Assembly: GCA_902702965.1 (NCBI GenBank)
Contig: CACRXP010000652.1
Location: 1,219 to 65,218 of the forward strand
Length of the DNA: 64,000 nucleotides
Source of the DNA: Spirometra erinaceieuropaei
Lineage: Eukaryota; Platyhelminthes; Cestoda; Diphyllobothriidea; Diphyllobothriidae
Direction: 5' to 3'
The translations under genes were made by a program, and so were the position numbers. The notes beneath the pieces were generated by a model. It was not told the DNA's origin and ran no database searches. It saw only the letters and a list, made by a program, of their open reading frames with translations. Positions 1 to 19,853 of the stretch are shown here, in pieces (positions within the stretch are counted from its first letter, which is position 1; each line of letters starts with the position of its first letter).

Positions 1-2
1 TA

Positions 3-251
3 GACTGTTGTTTAGATCCCACTGATTATTTCACCCAAGCTAACACGCCCAATTTGCGCGGCCATCCCCTAAAACTACGCGCAGGGAAATCAAGAACCAA
101 TGGACGAAAGTCCTTTTTCAGTAACAGAGTGGTTGTAGCCTGTAATTCCCTACCTACCGATGTTGTAACCTCCTCCTGTGTGAACTCCTTTAAGTGTAGA
201 CTTGACCTGCATCAAGCTTCCCAATTACCACCCCCACATCCACTCACATAA
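3..251 (+). pseudogene. 3' end of a non-LTR retrotransposon (CR1/Jockey-like) ORF2
   Basis: An open frame runs in from the window edge and stops at 251. It reads as the extreme C-terminus of a LINE reverse-transcriptase polyprotein. Seen directly are DPTDYF near position 18, LRGHPLKL near 54-77, SRTNGRKSFFSNRVV near 90-135, then NSLPTDVV and SVNSFKCRLD. This order (YF..LRGH..KL, then RTN.R..FFSNRVV..WNSLP..VV...SVNSFK..LD) is the usual tail of CR1/Jockey-type ORF2 proteins. The W expected before NSLP is a C here, so this copy has probably decayed. The catalytic part lies off the window to the left. It could be a 5'-truncated insertion, as is normal for LINEs. Confidence 0.75.
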
Positions 252-2900
252 CCCGGTACCATCTTATATGTGTTTATACTACTTGTAATTAGTAAGTAAC
301 CATTAATGATTACTCTTTTTCGGCTAGCTGCCAGCTGTCCGTGAGTATGTACAAAATCCCTTTCTCACCTTCCCATTTATCAATGTTTTTCTCCGACGAC
401 TTGTAACCAAGAGGGAATTCAAAGGCGCTTGCCTATATTTCCCTTAATAAACTGATACTGATACTAAACGATGCCTAGGTGGCTGCAGCCGCCGTTGTCC
501 ACTTGTGGTGCTGAAAATTAACACAGATCACCCAGATAGAAGGTCGTGGCTGTTCACACCTCTCCACGCTTGAAATGCCGGGTCCCGAGACCTGAGTGTT
601 TAGTACTTGAGACCGTGCACCACACGTGTGTAGATGGATGTAGGGTTCAGATCGGTGGAGACAGGCGACCACCTCCCCCCCTCTAGCCGGTCTCTCTCGA
701 ATTCTTTCTCCAGGACGGCACAAATATTTTTCGCCGTACGAATCCTTTCGTAGAATTGGCTGGAAAGTACAGCTGCTAATCCTTTAGGAGTTCCTGCGTC
801 TATCTATTTGCCGTCGCTGAGAAGACGCTGACAATTTTGTCAGAGACTGGCAGCGGCTACAACTGTTATGAGTTCTAGCTAGTCAATCAGTGCAGGGAGT
901 GCCCGACTATCCAACCTTAACCCTCTAAAGTCAGATGCCTGGAACTGCCTCTGCGGAGAACAAGACTGACTCCAAAAAACGCTTAATCTTAGAGGATCCT
1001 CAACTTTTGGTCCTTTTGAGTCTCAGATGGCAGAATTTTATGCCGTTGCAGTAGCATTCTACTGTCTTTGTGATTTGACCCTTGGCGATAGAGGCCGTGA
1101 AGCATGATGTTGTTCTTCCTCCTGCTGAACAGCCTTTCTGTGAAAATGACCAAAGAGTGTAGGAAAATAGGAGCTTCAGTATCAAAGATAACTTCGGTTC
1201 ATTCGAACGCCCACAGTGTCCGCACCCTGAGGCTGGACGTTGGACCTCTCTCCGACTCTTGACTTTGATGCTTTTGAAAGCTCAAACCTTGAATCTTTTG
1301 TACACAACGTCTGTCCAGGCGTCTTATAGGTTGAGGAACAGTAACGATACACGGGCATCTCATCTCTTAGGTCCGGTTTTGGATCTGCAGTTCAAGCCCA
1401 ATGCTGAGTTTTGGGCAAATAGAACATTTTGGCACCTAGTGAAGTGCTTCCTGATGATTTTACAGCTGTGACCGCGAATGTGTTGATCTCCACCACGTTG
1501 AAAATCGAATATTTAATTGAAAAGGGACGAACTCGAGAGGCTGGGAATAGAGACAGTGTGAGGAAGGTAGAAATTTGGAAGTGCTCTTAACTCATTTTCA
1601 TGTTAAGCTGATTGTTATTGAAGGCCGATCGGTGATTACCTATAACAGACTAACTGTCAGCGGAGGCAGAAAACCACCCCATAAGTTATAGCAAATAACT
1701 AGATATTTGTGTACCACTTTAATAAGCAACTATGCCAACCAAGTGTCCACAATTCGATTGCACTAAGTTTAAATTCATTGCGGGAACAAAACAGTGGAAC
1801 AATAGATCCCAGTATCAAACCAGCCAAGAAATTCATCACTCAGCGCCCCCGCAATTATAGGTGCTAGATAGACAGCTGTGTCAAACTACTTAATAAGTGC
1901 AGATCGAATCATGCGAAGCGAAGATGCTGAGAAGGCATGCCGGCCGAGTGCGTGGAAACTTGAGTTCTGAAGCATGCCGAGGAACCGCGCGGCTTTTTTA
2001 AAAGGCAGTGAAAGGAGATCAGGCGCCAAATGACTGTTGAATTAGATGAAACGCAAGAAGAATCCTAGAACGGTCTTTAACAATGATGATGTATGCGAAT
2101 ATTTGTGCTAAGAGATTAACGCAGGTCCCAAACCCACATACATTTTGTAAAGTGTACGTTAATTACTTTTTAGAGAATAGTTTCTACTAGGTTTTGCTTG
2201 AGTTAATTCACCGGACATTAATTTCAGATGAGATTCATTGATCTTTATATGAAGTGTAATTTACACATTTGTTTTTAAAGGGGTAGGTGGAAAGTAACAA
2301 GGTGTGCAGTTAGAATGGGAAAATGAGAGCTGCACATAATTTATTTAAACACCAGTTTCAACTACTAATTATAGAGAATGAGCACCTTGAACCCTTACTT
2401 TCCTTGCTATAAGTACGCACTTTTGAACTTGAATCTACGTTTTGGGATAAAGAAAGTGGTTGAACTGCACAAAAGCAACTTCTCCCTACTTTTAAATTAG
2501 GTCAAGGGAATAAATGCATTTGAAAGGCAAACGACCAGTCATAGGACCATCAACATCCAGATTAATTGGAGGCAATCTTTGATCCCGCATCTGCCAAAGA
2601 AAAGTTCTGAACGGATGACGATGAACTGACGTCCTGAAAGCCTCTGTGGTGTGGTAAATAAAATTGAGGAGAAGTTCTTGCTGGAATATAACCAGTTTGT
2701 TCTGGACCAGCATGAAACTCATAGCCTTAGTCAGTATGGCTTCAAAAAACTTCCCCATCACTGCCGAGATTAAGAGACCTAATGATGACGAAGATAATGA
2801 AGCCAGTCTTCTTCACGATTGTATGGACTTCGTGGAAAGTTCTATTTCCAAATTGATACTGCGGCTTCCTGGATTACACAGTTTCAGGCATGTTGGACTT
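252..2900. other. Unannotated stretch, no gene recognised
   Basis: Open frames are all below about 90 codons, overlap one another on both strands and match no family I know. I see no splice-bounded coding block. A plausible reading is the 3' flank of the LINE fragment at the window start followed by decayed intergenic DNA. Confidence 0.5.
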
Positions 2901-2914
2901 GTTATTTGAGTTTT

Positions 2915-3135
2915 CTGTGTCACATCCTCGAGATTTACGTCGTTTTGTGGGATTTATACGATACAATACGGCGTATTTTTTACGCCTCTGCAGATTAGCA
3001 ATTACTCGATGAGCCCTTTTTCGAGAGTTGTTTAGGGTTACTTTCCCCGCTTGGGAAATGACGAAAAATTGTAAACCAGGCGCGGACCACAGTTCATTCG
3101 AAGAAAGCCTGGCTCGAGTCAATACGTGGATCGAT
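2915..3135 (+). pseudogene. Possible decayed LTR-retrotransposon pol fragment
   Basis: One plus-strand frame with an internal stop reads HPRDLRRFVGFI, then AYFLRLCRLA and later SSFEESLARV. This resembles the segment after the reverse transcriptase of Ty3/Gypsy or BEL elements (LRRFLGL..YYRRFI...A.L..L, then AFE.LK..L). The match is loose, the frame is interrupted near 3010, and no catalytic motif is present. It may be coincidence. Confidence 0.3.
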
Positions 3136-3766
3136 CAGTGAAATATTCCAACAATTACATAAAAATTTAAGAAACCAAGGTTTGGGTCGAGAACAGCATC
3201 AACAGACTACCTAAGAGGAAATTTTTTCCAATATTCACTCGGTGCCTGATTTGGAAATTATGCCACCGTCAACTTCATGCCAACGACACAGTCTTATCCT
3301 TTGATTCAAAGGCACGCGAGGGATTCCATCCCATTCGAAGACACTTCAGAATCCCACGGAATAAGCTTCTATTCCTCGTGGAATCTTTGCTTGGCCACAC
3401 CTTACGCACTGCTGGTAAACCGTACTTCGTTCTTAGCACTGGGATTTTGGAGAAAGCTAAATGGCGGACGATACAGGTTGTACGTTTGTTTCAGAATTTG
3501 GGAGATACAGTGTTACAGAATGGGGTTAGTCTTCCCACCTTTGTGCAGAGAAGGTAACATGCAAATGTCATTGAACCATGGAAGAAGGCTGGTAGAATTG
3601 AAAATGCAGACTAGTAACTTTTCCCACATAAACTTACTCCACGCCTGCATGGTCATTATGAGTTCTTACGGAACTCACCCGTTCCGTTGTGCCTTACGGG
3701 ATCTCTCTCTCTCTCGCTCGCCCCTCTACCATTGTATGTTCCCGATCGAAACCGACAGGACAACGA

Positions 3767-3945
3767 CCTCGTGGCTCAGTGGTTAGAGGCGTTGGACTTT
3801 TAACTAACTGGTCGCGAGTCCGAGCCTCAGGTTTTCCACACCTCGGGGTCGGGTATGACTGTCTGACGACGGGTAATAAACCAGAAATGGCCATGCCAGT
3901 CTCCCTTGTCTTTGTCGGTAATAACGTTCTGCCAATCATTAATAT
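3767..3945 (+). mobile_element. tRNA-derived SINE
   Basis: The head has an RNA polymerase III A box (GTGGCTCAGTGGTTAGAGG, 3771-3789) and a B box (GCGAGTCCGAGCC, about 3814-3826) at tRNA-like spacing. An unrelated body follows (CTCGGGGTCGGGTATGACTG, CCAGTCTCCCTTGTCTTTG), ending near an A/T-rich tail. The head resembles a tRNA but the stems are imperfect and a long body follows, so this is a SINE and not a working tRNA gene. The 169-codon open frame running into it from 3277 ends inside the SINE and looks fortuitous. Confidence 0.7.
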
Positions 3946-4255
3946 TTCTGAACTAGATTTGAAGAGGTGCTAGGCATATGACAGGCAGGAATAATGGTTT
4001 CGCTCAGTGCTCTCAGTGTGAGAAATCCATCGCACAAATCACCCGTCGTCAGTCCTTCTCAGAGGGTAATCACCAAGTTCCCGTCCTACTAAATGACAGT
4101 AGAGGCTTCCACATAGGTGACTTCGACAAAGCCTTCTTTGCGAAACAACTTACTACAAAGTCCAAACAATTCCTTCCTTTCGTCTGCGTTCAGACAGATT
4201 TCGCGAAACCAATAGTGTCTCTCATGAAGTAATCCAGAAACAAATGAACGGGCAA

Positions 4256-5021
4256 GATGTGGTTATGTGACCCCACCTGATGGCCACAATACTGTTGGGG
4301 TTGGGGCCAGGGGTTATGGTAGAGTTATGGTTAGAGTTAGGGGTGTAGCGGGCAGCTATCATGGAGGGTCTGGCGTCATTATTCAAGACCCCGCTGCCTC
4401 AAGGTCATTCATCCTTTGCAGACGCGCTGACATGGCCGACAGCGCGGACATGCCTGTGTCTGCACAGCCGCAGCCGCCCATGAGGCCACCTGAACGCACC
4501 TCCCCCCTGCAACCACAATCTAAGCCACTGGGACAGCACCCCTCGGCGAATGCAACACACACTGATTGGACATCACTTGAGCTTGGCCCACGAGCCTACA
4601 AAACTGGCTGCCACCACTATCCTAGGGGCTCTCAGGCATGAAGGGACGCAGTCAACACCAGCCCTGGCTTCGCCAGAGGCCACTGCCGCCTGAGAGGACA
4701 ACTCCTGGTTCTGTGCACAATAAACCCCTAATTCTGGTGCCTCCTGTCCTCTCCCTACAACATGGGGTTTGACTTGGTAATTGTAGCTCACAGACTACAC
4801 ACACTCACACTACTTGGTCACAACAGGGGTTAGGGCAACTATTTCTCAACCAATCAATCTACAACCGCGCATTCCCATTAGCTTTTCTTTTGCAAGCAAC
4901 TACTTGACCTCGTCGCCGGTGGGTTCCCCGGCCCTACCTTTAAAAAACCCCTATTACCACCGGTCTCGTATTACAGGTGGCCGGGGTTTGTTTACTTCAG
5001 GCGGAGCTACATAGCCACATC
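4256..5021. mobile_element. TIR element with telomere-like core (family T1, copy 1)
   Basis: Bounded by inverted ends of about 25 bp: GATGTGGTTATGTGACCCC at 4256 and the complement of GGCGGAGCTACATAGCCACATC ending at 5021. Just inside the left end lies a degenerate array of GTTAGGG/GTTGGGG units (4293-4350). The right half (4829-5021) is nearly collinear with the copy at 32417-32717. The two differ because this copy has about 475 bp of unrelated DNA at 4352-4828. No transposase frame is present, so it is non-autonomous. Confidence 0.7.
4352..4828. repeat. Insert inside T1 copy 1, same family as 45445-45825
   Basis: Absent from the sister T1 copy at 32417, so it looks like a nested insertion. 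It shares ordered blocks with 45445-45825: TCTGGCGTCATT, CACAGCC.CAGC.GCCCATG, CCACCTGAAC, CGCCAG.GGCC.CTGCC, CCTGAGAG..CAACTC and GGTTCTG.GCACA. Short GTTAGGGG-like sequence on both sides could be a target-site duplication or simply the host array. No coding capacity is recognised. Confidence 0.55.
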
Positions 5022-7235
5022 TGACCAAATAAATATTTAAATTCCGTCTATCTTGAGAACACATGGTCTCCTAGAGTCACTTATTAAGAAGATTCGCGAC
5101 GTCCTCTGTAGTTTAGCCATCTATTTTTGGCATCCATTTCCTCTGGATTCCTCCCTGAAGATCGAAAGATACATATCTACTTTTCTTATGGAGAGAGATG
5201 TCAATTGGCGAAAAACAAATTGTTGTATGGCAGAAGACTTAAACCAGTCTTTACTTCCTGTTCCACAATTATTATAGTCCCAATCGTCCATGTTTGGAGT
5301 CCTTACGCTAGTGGATCGGTATTATGACACGTGTAATCCCACTATGAACATTCAGTGTCCCGCTTCATTTGGGTTTAAACGTTTGACCTTTGAATCTACA
5401 CATGCTTCCATTTCAACAAGTTTTTTCACGTGAAACTAGGTCATCACCTATGTTATAACTATTTACAATACAACTGCGCAAACATCTTAGAGCGAACGGT
5501 TTGAAGAGTTTATTGTCCGCTTCCTTCTCAAACGCTCAAATCCTGTGCATGGTAAAAGGTTTAGGTGGAGTTTGGCGATAAATCTTGCATATTTGTCTCT
5601 TACATTTCGAAACTGTCATTTAGACTGAAGACTTCCCGCCTTGCTAGTTGATTGCTGAATCCACTGATAACATTACCTACAACTATGAATTTCGTGGGCT
5701 TTTATCAGAGAACCGATGACTCTCACTGCGATTACTCTCTCTTGCCCCGTCGCCAGTAGTTTACTCTGTCGAAAAATTAAGATTATATTCGAACATACAG
5801 CTTCTGTGCGTACAATTAGCCACCACCAGTCCAATATTCCCCCTGACGAGGGAAGTCTCTCATTCCTGTACGTCTTCGTCAGCAGGACGGTCTAAACCGG
5901 CTGTCACTTAAGTTTCCTGCTTTACAACTTTGATAAGCAATATTGTTTCATGCCTTGTCGGGATAGTAGCTTTTGAATAATTCAGCACGCACCTGGGTTT
6001 CTGGATAAGAGGCTTTTCATTTCTACCGCACCTTTACAGATCCTTGATTTCTGCTTATTTCGAGAACACTAATAAGAGGGAGTTCAATAAAACAGTCACA
6101 ACTTTTATCAATGTAACTTAACGCCGTTTATATTTATTTCTTGCCCAATGCATTTATGGATACATTATTTTTCGCTGAAGATGCTTTCAAGGGAGTTAAA
6201 GACGACAATAAATGATACCCGCTTACACGGCGGCAGAAGACTGCAAAATCGGATTTTCGAGCCTGAATCGGTTCACGTAGAATATTGAATATCGTGAGGT
6301 CCCACTGCACGGATGTTTAGGTATGTAAATCAAGTTAGCGCTGGAGCGCTGATTCACAATTTAGAAAGGTGAATGTTAGAGCTAAGATAGCAAACCGAAC
6401 AATGCACGATTTTTATGACACCAAAGTGACGATTGACCTAGCAAAGATCCTTCAAGAGGTAGTCTGTGGGCTTGTAATTCAGGTGATGTGGCATTTCTAA
6501 CAACATCTCCAAAGTTACGCGGCTGATACTCTACTAGAAGTGCACGGTCTTCTTCAAAGTGCAAAACCTTGTCCATAGTAAGGAAGGCATCTACCAGGAG
6601 ACAAACAACAGACAGTTCTTGCTATATTAGCTTTATTTTAAAAAGTCGGGTTGGCTAGCAACTAAACGTTTACGCTGACAGTGCGACCGTCGATTTCGAT
6701 TATGCACATCGTGTGTTCCACAGCAGTGTCCACCAGTCCATCACTCCATACAAACACGCACTGGGCAGACAACGATACCGAGTTATCTCGTCGGTTGGGC
6801 TACCTTCCAAGCCACAGCTTTTAGCGCGTCGTATTAGTTAGAAGCTCGTCAAGTTGTTTATAAAGAGAAAAGTGCGCTGAGTCGTCGATCTCACTCGCTA
6901 TTCCCATTCCCATGCCGCAGCCACTATTTGAGCCGATTAGCTGTGTGATGCAGGAACGGACGCAACGGCTGACAAGGCTAGACAGCTCATGTGCGCTCAC
7001 TACATGTACGACCTGCCTCCCAAGCGCGCAAACAAGGCTTCCATCCGCAAGGGAGATAGAATGCTCGGATCTCTTATGCAGCAGAGGAATCACACGGAGA
7101 AAGAAGGCAAAAAGCACACGTATTGCTTACGTGAGATGTGCCGGTGATGTAGGATTTTGAAGCTGTTTGTGCGTTTTGCATATGTTGATGGGGAGGATGT
7201 GTAGTGATATAGTCGTCTCTGGGGTAATTTACTGC
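5022..7235. other. Unannotated stretch, no gene recognised
   Basis: Short unrelated frames only. Nothing here resembles an exon with splice sites, an RNA gene or the repeat families seen elsewhere in the window. Confidence 0.5.
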
Positions 7236-7910
7236 AGTTTTCATGAATGCGCATGTGCCCTAATAGGCCAGTGTGGTGAGTGCATGTGCGCGGACAGTAG
7301 GGCAGCTGAGGCGGGTGCGGTAGGTGCACGTTGGTGTGCGTGGCACTGGTTCGCCAGGCTCTGTGGGATGGATTCGCAAATGACCGACAATGGCGATGTG
7401 GTGCTTTACCGCTTGACATTCAGTGCACGGCGCGGATTGTTTCTAGGAGATAAGGCGACAGATCCAAGCTTTCATCCGTTCGCATTTGGGGTAATCGGTC
7501 AATGGCGGCGTCAGAGATTGTAGGGGACTATTTAGGACGCTCCTGAAGTTGCCGGTCCAACGCTTCATTATTTGTGATTTATTCGTTAAAAGCTTTGATC
7601 CACTGGAGCTGAGAAGTGACGCAGTTCCTTTATTTGGGGGACCAGTGTCCTCTTCAGTTAACGTAAAGAGGTTGTTGAGATCATTGCGGTCGGCCTACTC
7701 CTGGACTTCTTCGGCCTTGTCGGCCATCCAGGCATCTTGCATCTCTCTTAGTCGGTGCTGCCTTTTACGAGGATAGTGGAAGAGGGCCGCTGGTTCATGT
7801 AGGCTTTGCGCAGCCGATGCTTTTCGGCTAGCCGTCAACTGAAGTCTTCGTCTTTGTAGTCGAACCAGTTTGATGTTAGCCACGTGCGAATCCGGGGACT
7901 CCCAAGGCAA
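7236..7910 (-). pseudogene. Relic of an RTE-type LINE: linker fused to zinc-finger tail
   Basis: Read on the minus strand from 7910 downward, the sequence gives the segment between endonuclease and reverse transcriptase of flatworm RTE-like LINEs: LREMQDAWMADKAEEVQE (about 7750-7697), ADRNDLNNLF after a stop, GTASLLSS, then MSSGKAP at 7419. Directly after KAP the frame shifts into GHLRIHPTEPGEPVPRTPT and, in another frame, CTHHTGLLGHMRIHENC. These are the C2H2 zinc-finger repeats that close the same LINE protein. The reverse-transcriptase domain expected between them is missing. Several stops and frameshifts make it a dead copy. Confidence 0.65.
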
Positions 7911-10900
7911 TCACAGTTGACACCACCGAGTCTCCAAGTTTGCGTTGTCGTTCAGGGCACTGAAGTTATACGATGAAGTAGGTTGCGACAAAGTCATTAG
8001 CAGAAGGTTTATTAGGCTTGGCATCGATTATATGCAAGATTTGTGTTTACTGCCATTGAATGAGGGGAACTAAGAACGACGTGTTTAGACAGGAAGAACA
8101 GACAGTTCATGAAGTATTTTTGACGCAGCCTTAGGCCCAATTTGTTCCTAACTCTATAATGAGCGAGAGGAAGCACTCTAGCAGTCTTTAGAGTACAGGA
8201 GTGGGGATGGGAACATCAATTGTTAGTTTCGTACAGTTTAGTATATTTGCGAGTAATAGGCGATGCCTTTGAAAACCCTATTGAATGTGACACATACAAT
8301 GTCCAGCTTTATATGAGCGTGTTCCTAAACTGTTGTTCGTAACATATGCTTATTACAGAATTTTGTCTTCAAAAATGAGGGTTGCAAGCCAGGCACCCTC
8401 AGTTGTGGACGACAAAGTTTAATACGAGATGACGCAAATCCGCATCAGAGGTGGGTGTGTGCAATGCTTTGTTTGGAATAACAGACCTATCCTTTTCAAT
8501 TAAGCTTTACTTTTAAGTTATTGATTTCCTGGGCGCTTTGATTGTGAGTTTTTCATACACGGGCCGCGCTCAGTACGCAGAGCACGTGATCCCAGCATTT
8601 GTTAAGGGTACATCTTTAAGTCCCTCCCTCCGCAAGGGGACAAGCAATGCTGTCTCTAAATTGGGCTGATAAGACACCCCAGACGGCTGTTGGACTCCAT
8701 CATGGGTTAGGATTTTGTTTAATGCGTAAACGACCCCAGTTAGCTGGACTGCCTACGGGATTGCTTGTCGCCCTCTCTGCAGAACTTTTTGAAATAGGAG
8801 GAGAGGGTGAGGGTGAGAAGGGAAACGGTGTTTCTGCTTGCGTGGACAAACACAACATCGGATACTCTCACCTAGTCTAATCTGCTGGCTAAGTCGGTTA
8901 CCGGTGTGTCACCGTCAGGCAGAGCCTGACATAGAGGAGCCCCATGTGAGAGTTAAGTTTTAGTCTGTGGATGTTAAACGTAGTCACCAACTGCCAAAGA
9001 CAGATTATGCGACCTCCTATGACCTCACATGAATCCCAAACTGGACACTCCTACAGCCTTCATTTTACATATTACAACATTCTGGTTAATACAACAATAT
9101 GACTCACATCACGAGAATTTTTCACCAGTCACTCCGAGTCTCTTGAAAAGGGCATTGTCCAGAACTTTCCTCAATTTACTTGGACACTGATAGATCTTAG
9201 GTTAACATTAAGCAGACTGCGTTTGTGTTAACTAAAAGTAGGCCACAAAACATAAGTTGATGGTATATGAACGTTGGCTCTGGAGTTTTTTCGTGGACAG
9301 GTGAGACAACTACTGACATACTTCGGAGGAGTAAATGTTTTGTTTCCCATTTAGGGACGCGTTTACCAGACTATGTTAGGTACGTGTACCTGTTTATACG
9401 CAAAGCATTTGAGCAGTTCGCGCAGTAAATAGAGGATAAATTCCTCGGTTGGGCTCCGTCCACAGCATATTTATACACCTATTACTTTTTCTGCCTACAT
9501 GAATAAAGTTCAATTGATGATATTTTGCTTCCTCAACGGAGCGATTTTTTTTAGAAGATAGAACCTGTCGCACCAGAATGCAGACCTATTTTGAATTTTC
9601 TACCTCCTTGCCATACTGTAAAATTTTGGCGTTTGTTTCCTTCTAAATATACTTCTCTCTGAACTAAACTAAACAAGAAACAATATCACTTGATAACTCA
9701 TAACCACTAGAAAACAGTGTGCACCATCAAACCAAATTTCCTATTCATAATTCTTCCACAACACCCGGAAGATAACTTAGACTCAGGGAGAGGAAAATCT
9801 CGTGAAGGATCCAGTAGGATGGGCATGAAGACAACAACATTTTCTTTATCTTTAGTAGAACGCTGGAGGCCTTTGAATCCCTAGGTGCAACCAGAAAAGC
9901 CTTGTCATATGTCGACTGGGCTGCATTTCAGAGAGACGTAAACGCACCAAATGTTTGCTCGAAATGATACTTACAACGACTAACTGTTTTGGAACTGAGT
10001 AGGGCGTTAGCTTAAATTGGGAAACGCGGAAAAGAGTGGTGATTAAATTGTCGTTGGCGCTCAGGTGACTGACGGGTGTGTCTGTTTAGAAGAAAGAATA
10101 CGTTGTTCTAAAAATCCTTTCCGATGCGGAGCATTTCAACTCGAGTACTTTTTAAGAAGGATTGAGAGAAGACGATCCGTTCAGTGCACCGGAGCATCTG
10201 TAGCGGCACATAGCCTCGAACTGCCAGCGAAGGCAACTGACCGCGCATTTGGCGGACGGATTGGAAGCTGTGTTTTAGTTGTCAGCGGGCCACACCAAGA
10301 TGTGGGAGACGGGGTGAAGAAAGAGGGAGAGAGAGGAATTCGCTTTATTTTAAAATTATAAATTCACAATTTTTAACAAAAGTGGGCTCTATTCACTATG
10401 GGCAGTAAATAAGTTAATGGACTACTCAAGAGTCTAAATATTTAACACAAAAGGAGCGATTATAATAGGGACAGTTCAAGCCTTTGCTTCCGTACTTGTA
10501 TCTCTTCGCACGTGAGATAGCGCGCCAGGAATGAGAATGCAGAATCTCAATGTGCCAATGAGAGACAAGAGACATATCGGAAGCCGCGGCGCATCGGGAG
10601 TGAAGACTTTGCAGAAATAAGATCATAATGCAAGGGATGGGCTACGCCATCTAGAATTCGACCAGAAAGTTGCTTGACCGTCTTGAAATGTCGTCGAAGG
10701 ATAATATGGATTAAAAGGGACAATAAACACCAGCGGCAGAACAGAGCATTCGGAGAGCTTGTTTTAAAATTAACAGGTTTTTTGAGCAAAGCAGGAAAAA
10801 TGAGAGGAGAGCAATGTAGAATAAGAGGAAGAGTGCAGGCATCTATGAATCGCCAGATGAAGGGCTAAGGTGTGTGGTAGGAGCTTAAGCGACGAATGTA

Positions 10901-12300
10901 ATAAGGACGTTTACTAACTTTAGTTAATAGGGTCTCAATGTGGAGGGTAAATGTAAGATTTGATGACAAAATAATGTCAAGGTACCTTAAAGAGGATATC
11001 TCGTTAGGAAGAATGTCAAAAGAGTGAGGACTAGGAGGGGGTCACAGTCGGAAAATACACTGGACTGATTGTTGGCTGTTCATTAAGAGACCATTTTTCT
11101 CCGACCATACTAGGGCATAGTCTAGGCCATCCTTCAGATGATGAGAGAGTTGGTACGTTCCGACAACCGCTGAAATGCGCATGTTTAACACGATCCGTGA
11201 TTTGGAAGCAGCCATTAAATGGAGAAAGGGTGCATTCACTGTCTAGATTGATGTTTGAAATTTAAAGATGGATGGGAGCAAATAAAACTGTTGTGCCTGT
11301 AACCAGGCTTGATATATAAGCGACTTCCAAGTTGTGGAACAAAACCACTTATTGGTCAACCAGCAAATGCGGAAAGAGCAAGCAAAAATTAGTAATCTGG
11401 GGTAAAATTTGAAACTGCATCTACTTTTAACTTCAGACAGCAAGTCTGATTCTCTTAGCACCGTCAGAAGTTTGGAGAATATAATCGTCACTAAGTATAT
11501 GATGTCAAGGCCAAAAGTGGACGCATAGCAAAAGGTACTTAAAAGACTCATTTTTAATTGAAAGGATTCCGTAATCATCATCAAACTCGAGTTTCCCCTG
11601 GTCGCATCTAAAGCACCACTGAATGGGGATCTCCTTATACAGTACGTGACCTACCCCCGTCCAGTGAAGTAACCCTTCCTGTTGAAACTCTCATCTGCCT
11701 TTGTATCATTTACAACCTTTCCATGTGTTAGACCCCCGGTTTTTACACGGATATATATCTCGTATCGTTCGAATTATCCCATTCCTCCCCTGGATGAGAG
11801 CGGTAATACGTTTTACAACTGTTTTTTTTATCGCATTGTTAATCAGGAGTTATCTTCCTTGCTTTCCGTTACACTGCGTGTGCCACCCTCAGCGTCTTAG
11901 ATCTCCACATAACGCCGTGGTATCGTACTGTTCATTATTGTTTTTTAAAAACGTCACATGGTATTTTAACCACTGAAATCTGACATTTTAATATTTAATC
12001 AAGTTTGAAAATAAATTTATGTGGATGGCACCAAGTAGTGCGTTTGGGAAATTGTAGTGGCAGACGGGGGCAAAGTTGGCGGGAAGTCAAAAAAACGAAA
12101 CGATGATTTGTGGAGCTGTGCTTCAGTCGAGCAATTTTTTTCTTAACCTTACAGACCAGAACGAGGATTCAAACAGGGTTGAGAAGATGAATCCAGTGGA
12201 TGTAGTACTTACCCCAGAACCGCGGCAGTGAAGTGCTCAATAATTCCTTTTGACTGCTGTTATCCCCATCTTTATTGAGACTATACGCTCCCCGTTCTCA
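7911..12300. other. Unannotated stretch upstream of CDK5
   Basis: Frames up to about 113 codons occur on both strands, none recognisable. Base composition is unremarkable. I see no tRNA, rRNA or known repeat in it. Confidence 0.5.
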
Positions 12301-12315
12301 TATACCCTATCTCAT

Positions 12316-12501
12316 TATATAAATCTCTTGTGCCCCGACAGTTATCTTCTACTGAGTTTCGCAGTTGCTTAAGTTTCTGATTCAAGGATGAGTGACGCTG
12401 ATAATATGTGCAATTCAGAGTTGACGCTCGGTACTGAGTCCAAAACAACCCTTGAAGGAATAGCAGCCGCAGGGATCACTGCAGTAAAGGAGACAGGACA
12501 A
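12316..12501 (+). promoter_or_regulatory. Possible promoter and leader exon upstream of CDK5
   Basis: TATATAAAT at 12316-12324 is followed about 64 bases later by an ATG (12388) that opens 38 codons beginning MSDADNMCNSELTLG. The frame ends at a good splice donor, CAA|GTGAGT at 12502. This could be a first exon of the CDK5 transcript, a short upstream ORF, or chance. It cannot extend the CDK5 protein in frame, because a TGA at 12760-12762 precedes the CDK5 ATG. No transcript evidence is available here. Confidence 0.3.
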
Positions 12502-12768
12502 GTGAGTGGCAGGACTATTACTAAATACCCATAGTTTATACTCCTAAGGATCGTTCCATTCCGATTCTTTTAAAGGACCTTATGCTCCATCGGGGAATTT
12601 TCTGGCAATTACACATTCTACCCATTGTGCCCGAAGCATTTTTCTCTTTTTGTGAGCTGTGGATGCGGAGCGTTCTTCGAATTGCTCGCCCTTCTGAATC
12701 GCGTCTATTGAGGGAATTTGCTAGTTTAGCCCTCCCTTGGGGGCTGGTAGGCATCTTCGTGAATTGTT

Positions 12769-19853
<7,085 letters not shown>

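Noticed and set aside
3277..3786. 169-codon plus-strand frame
   Set aside because: No recognisable domain, runs into the tRNA-derived SINE and ends there; a genuine gene would not stop inside a SINE head. Treated as chance.
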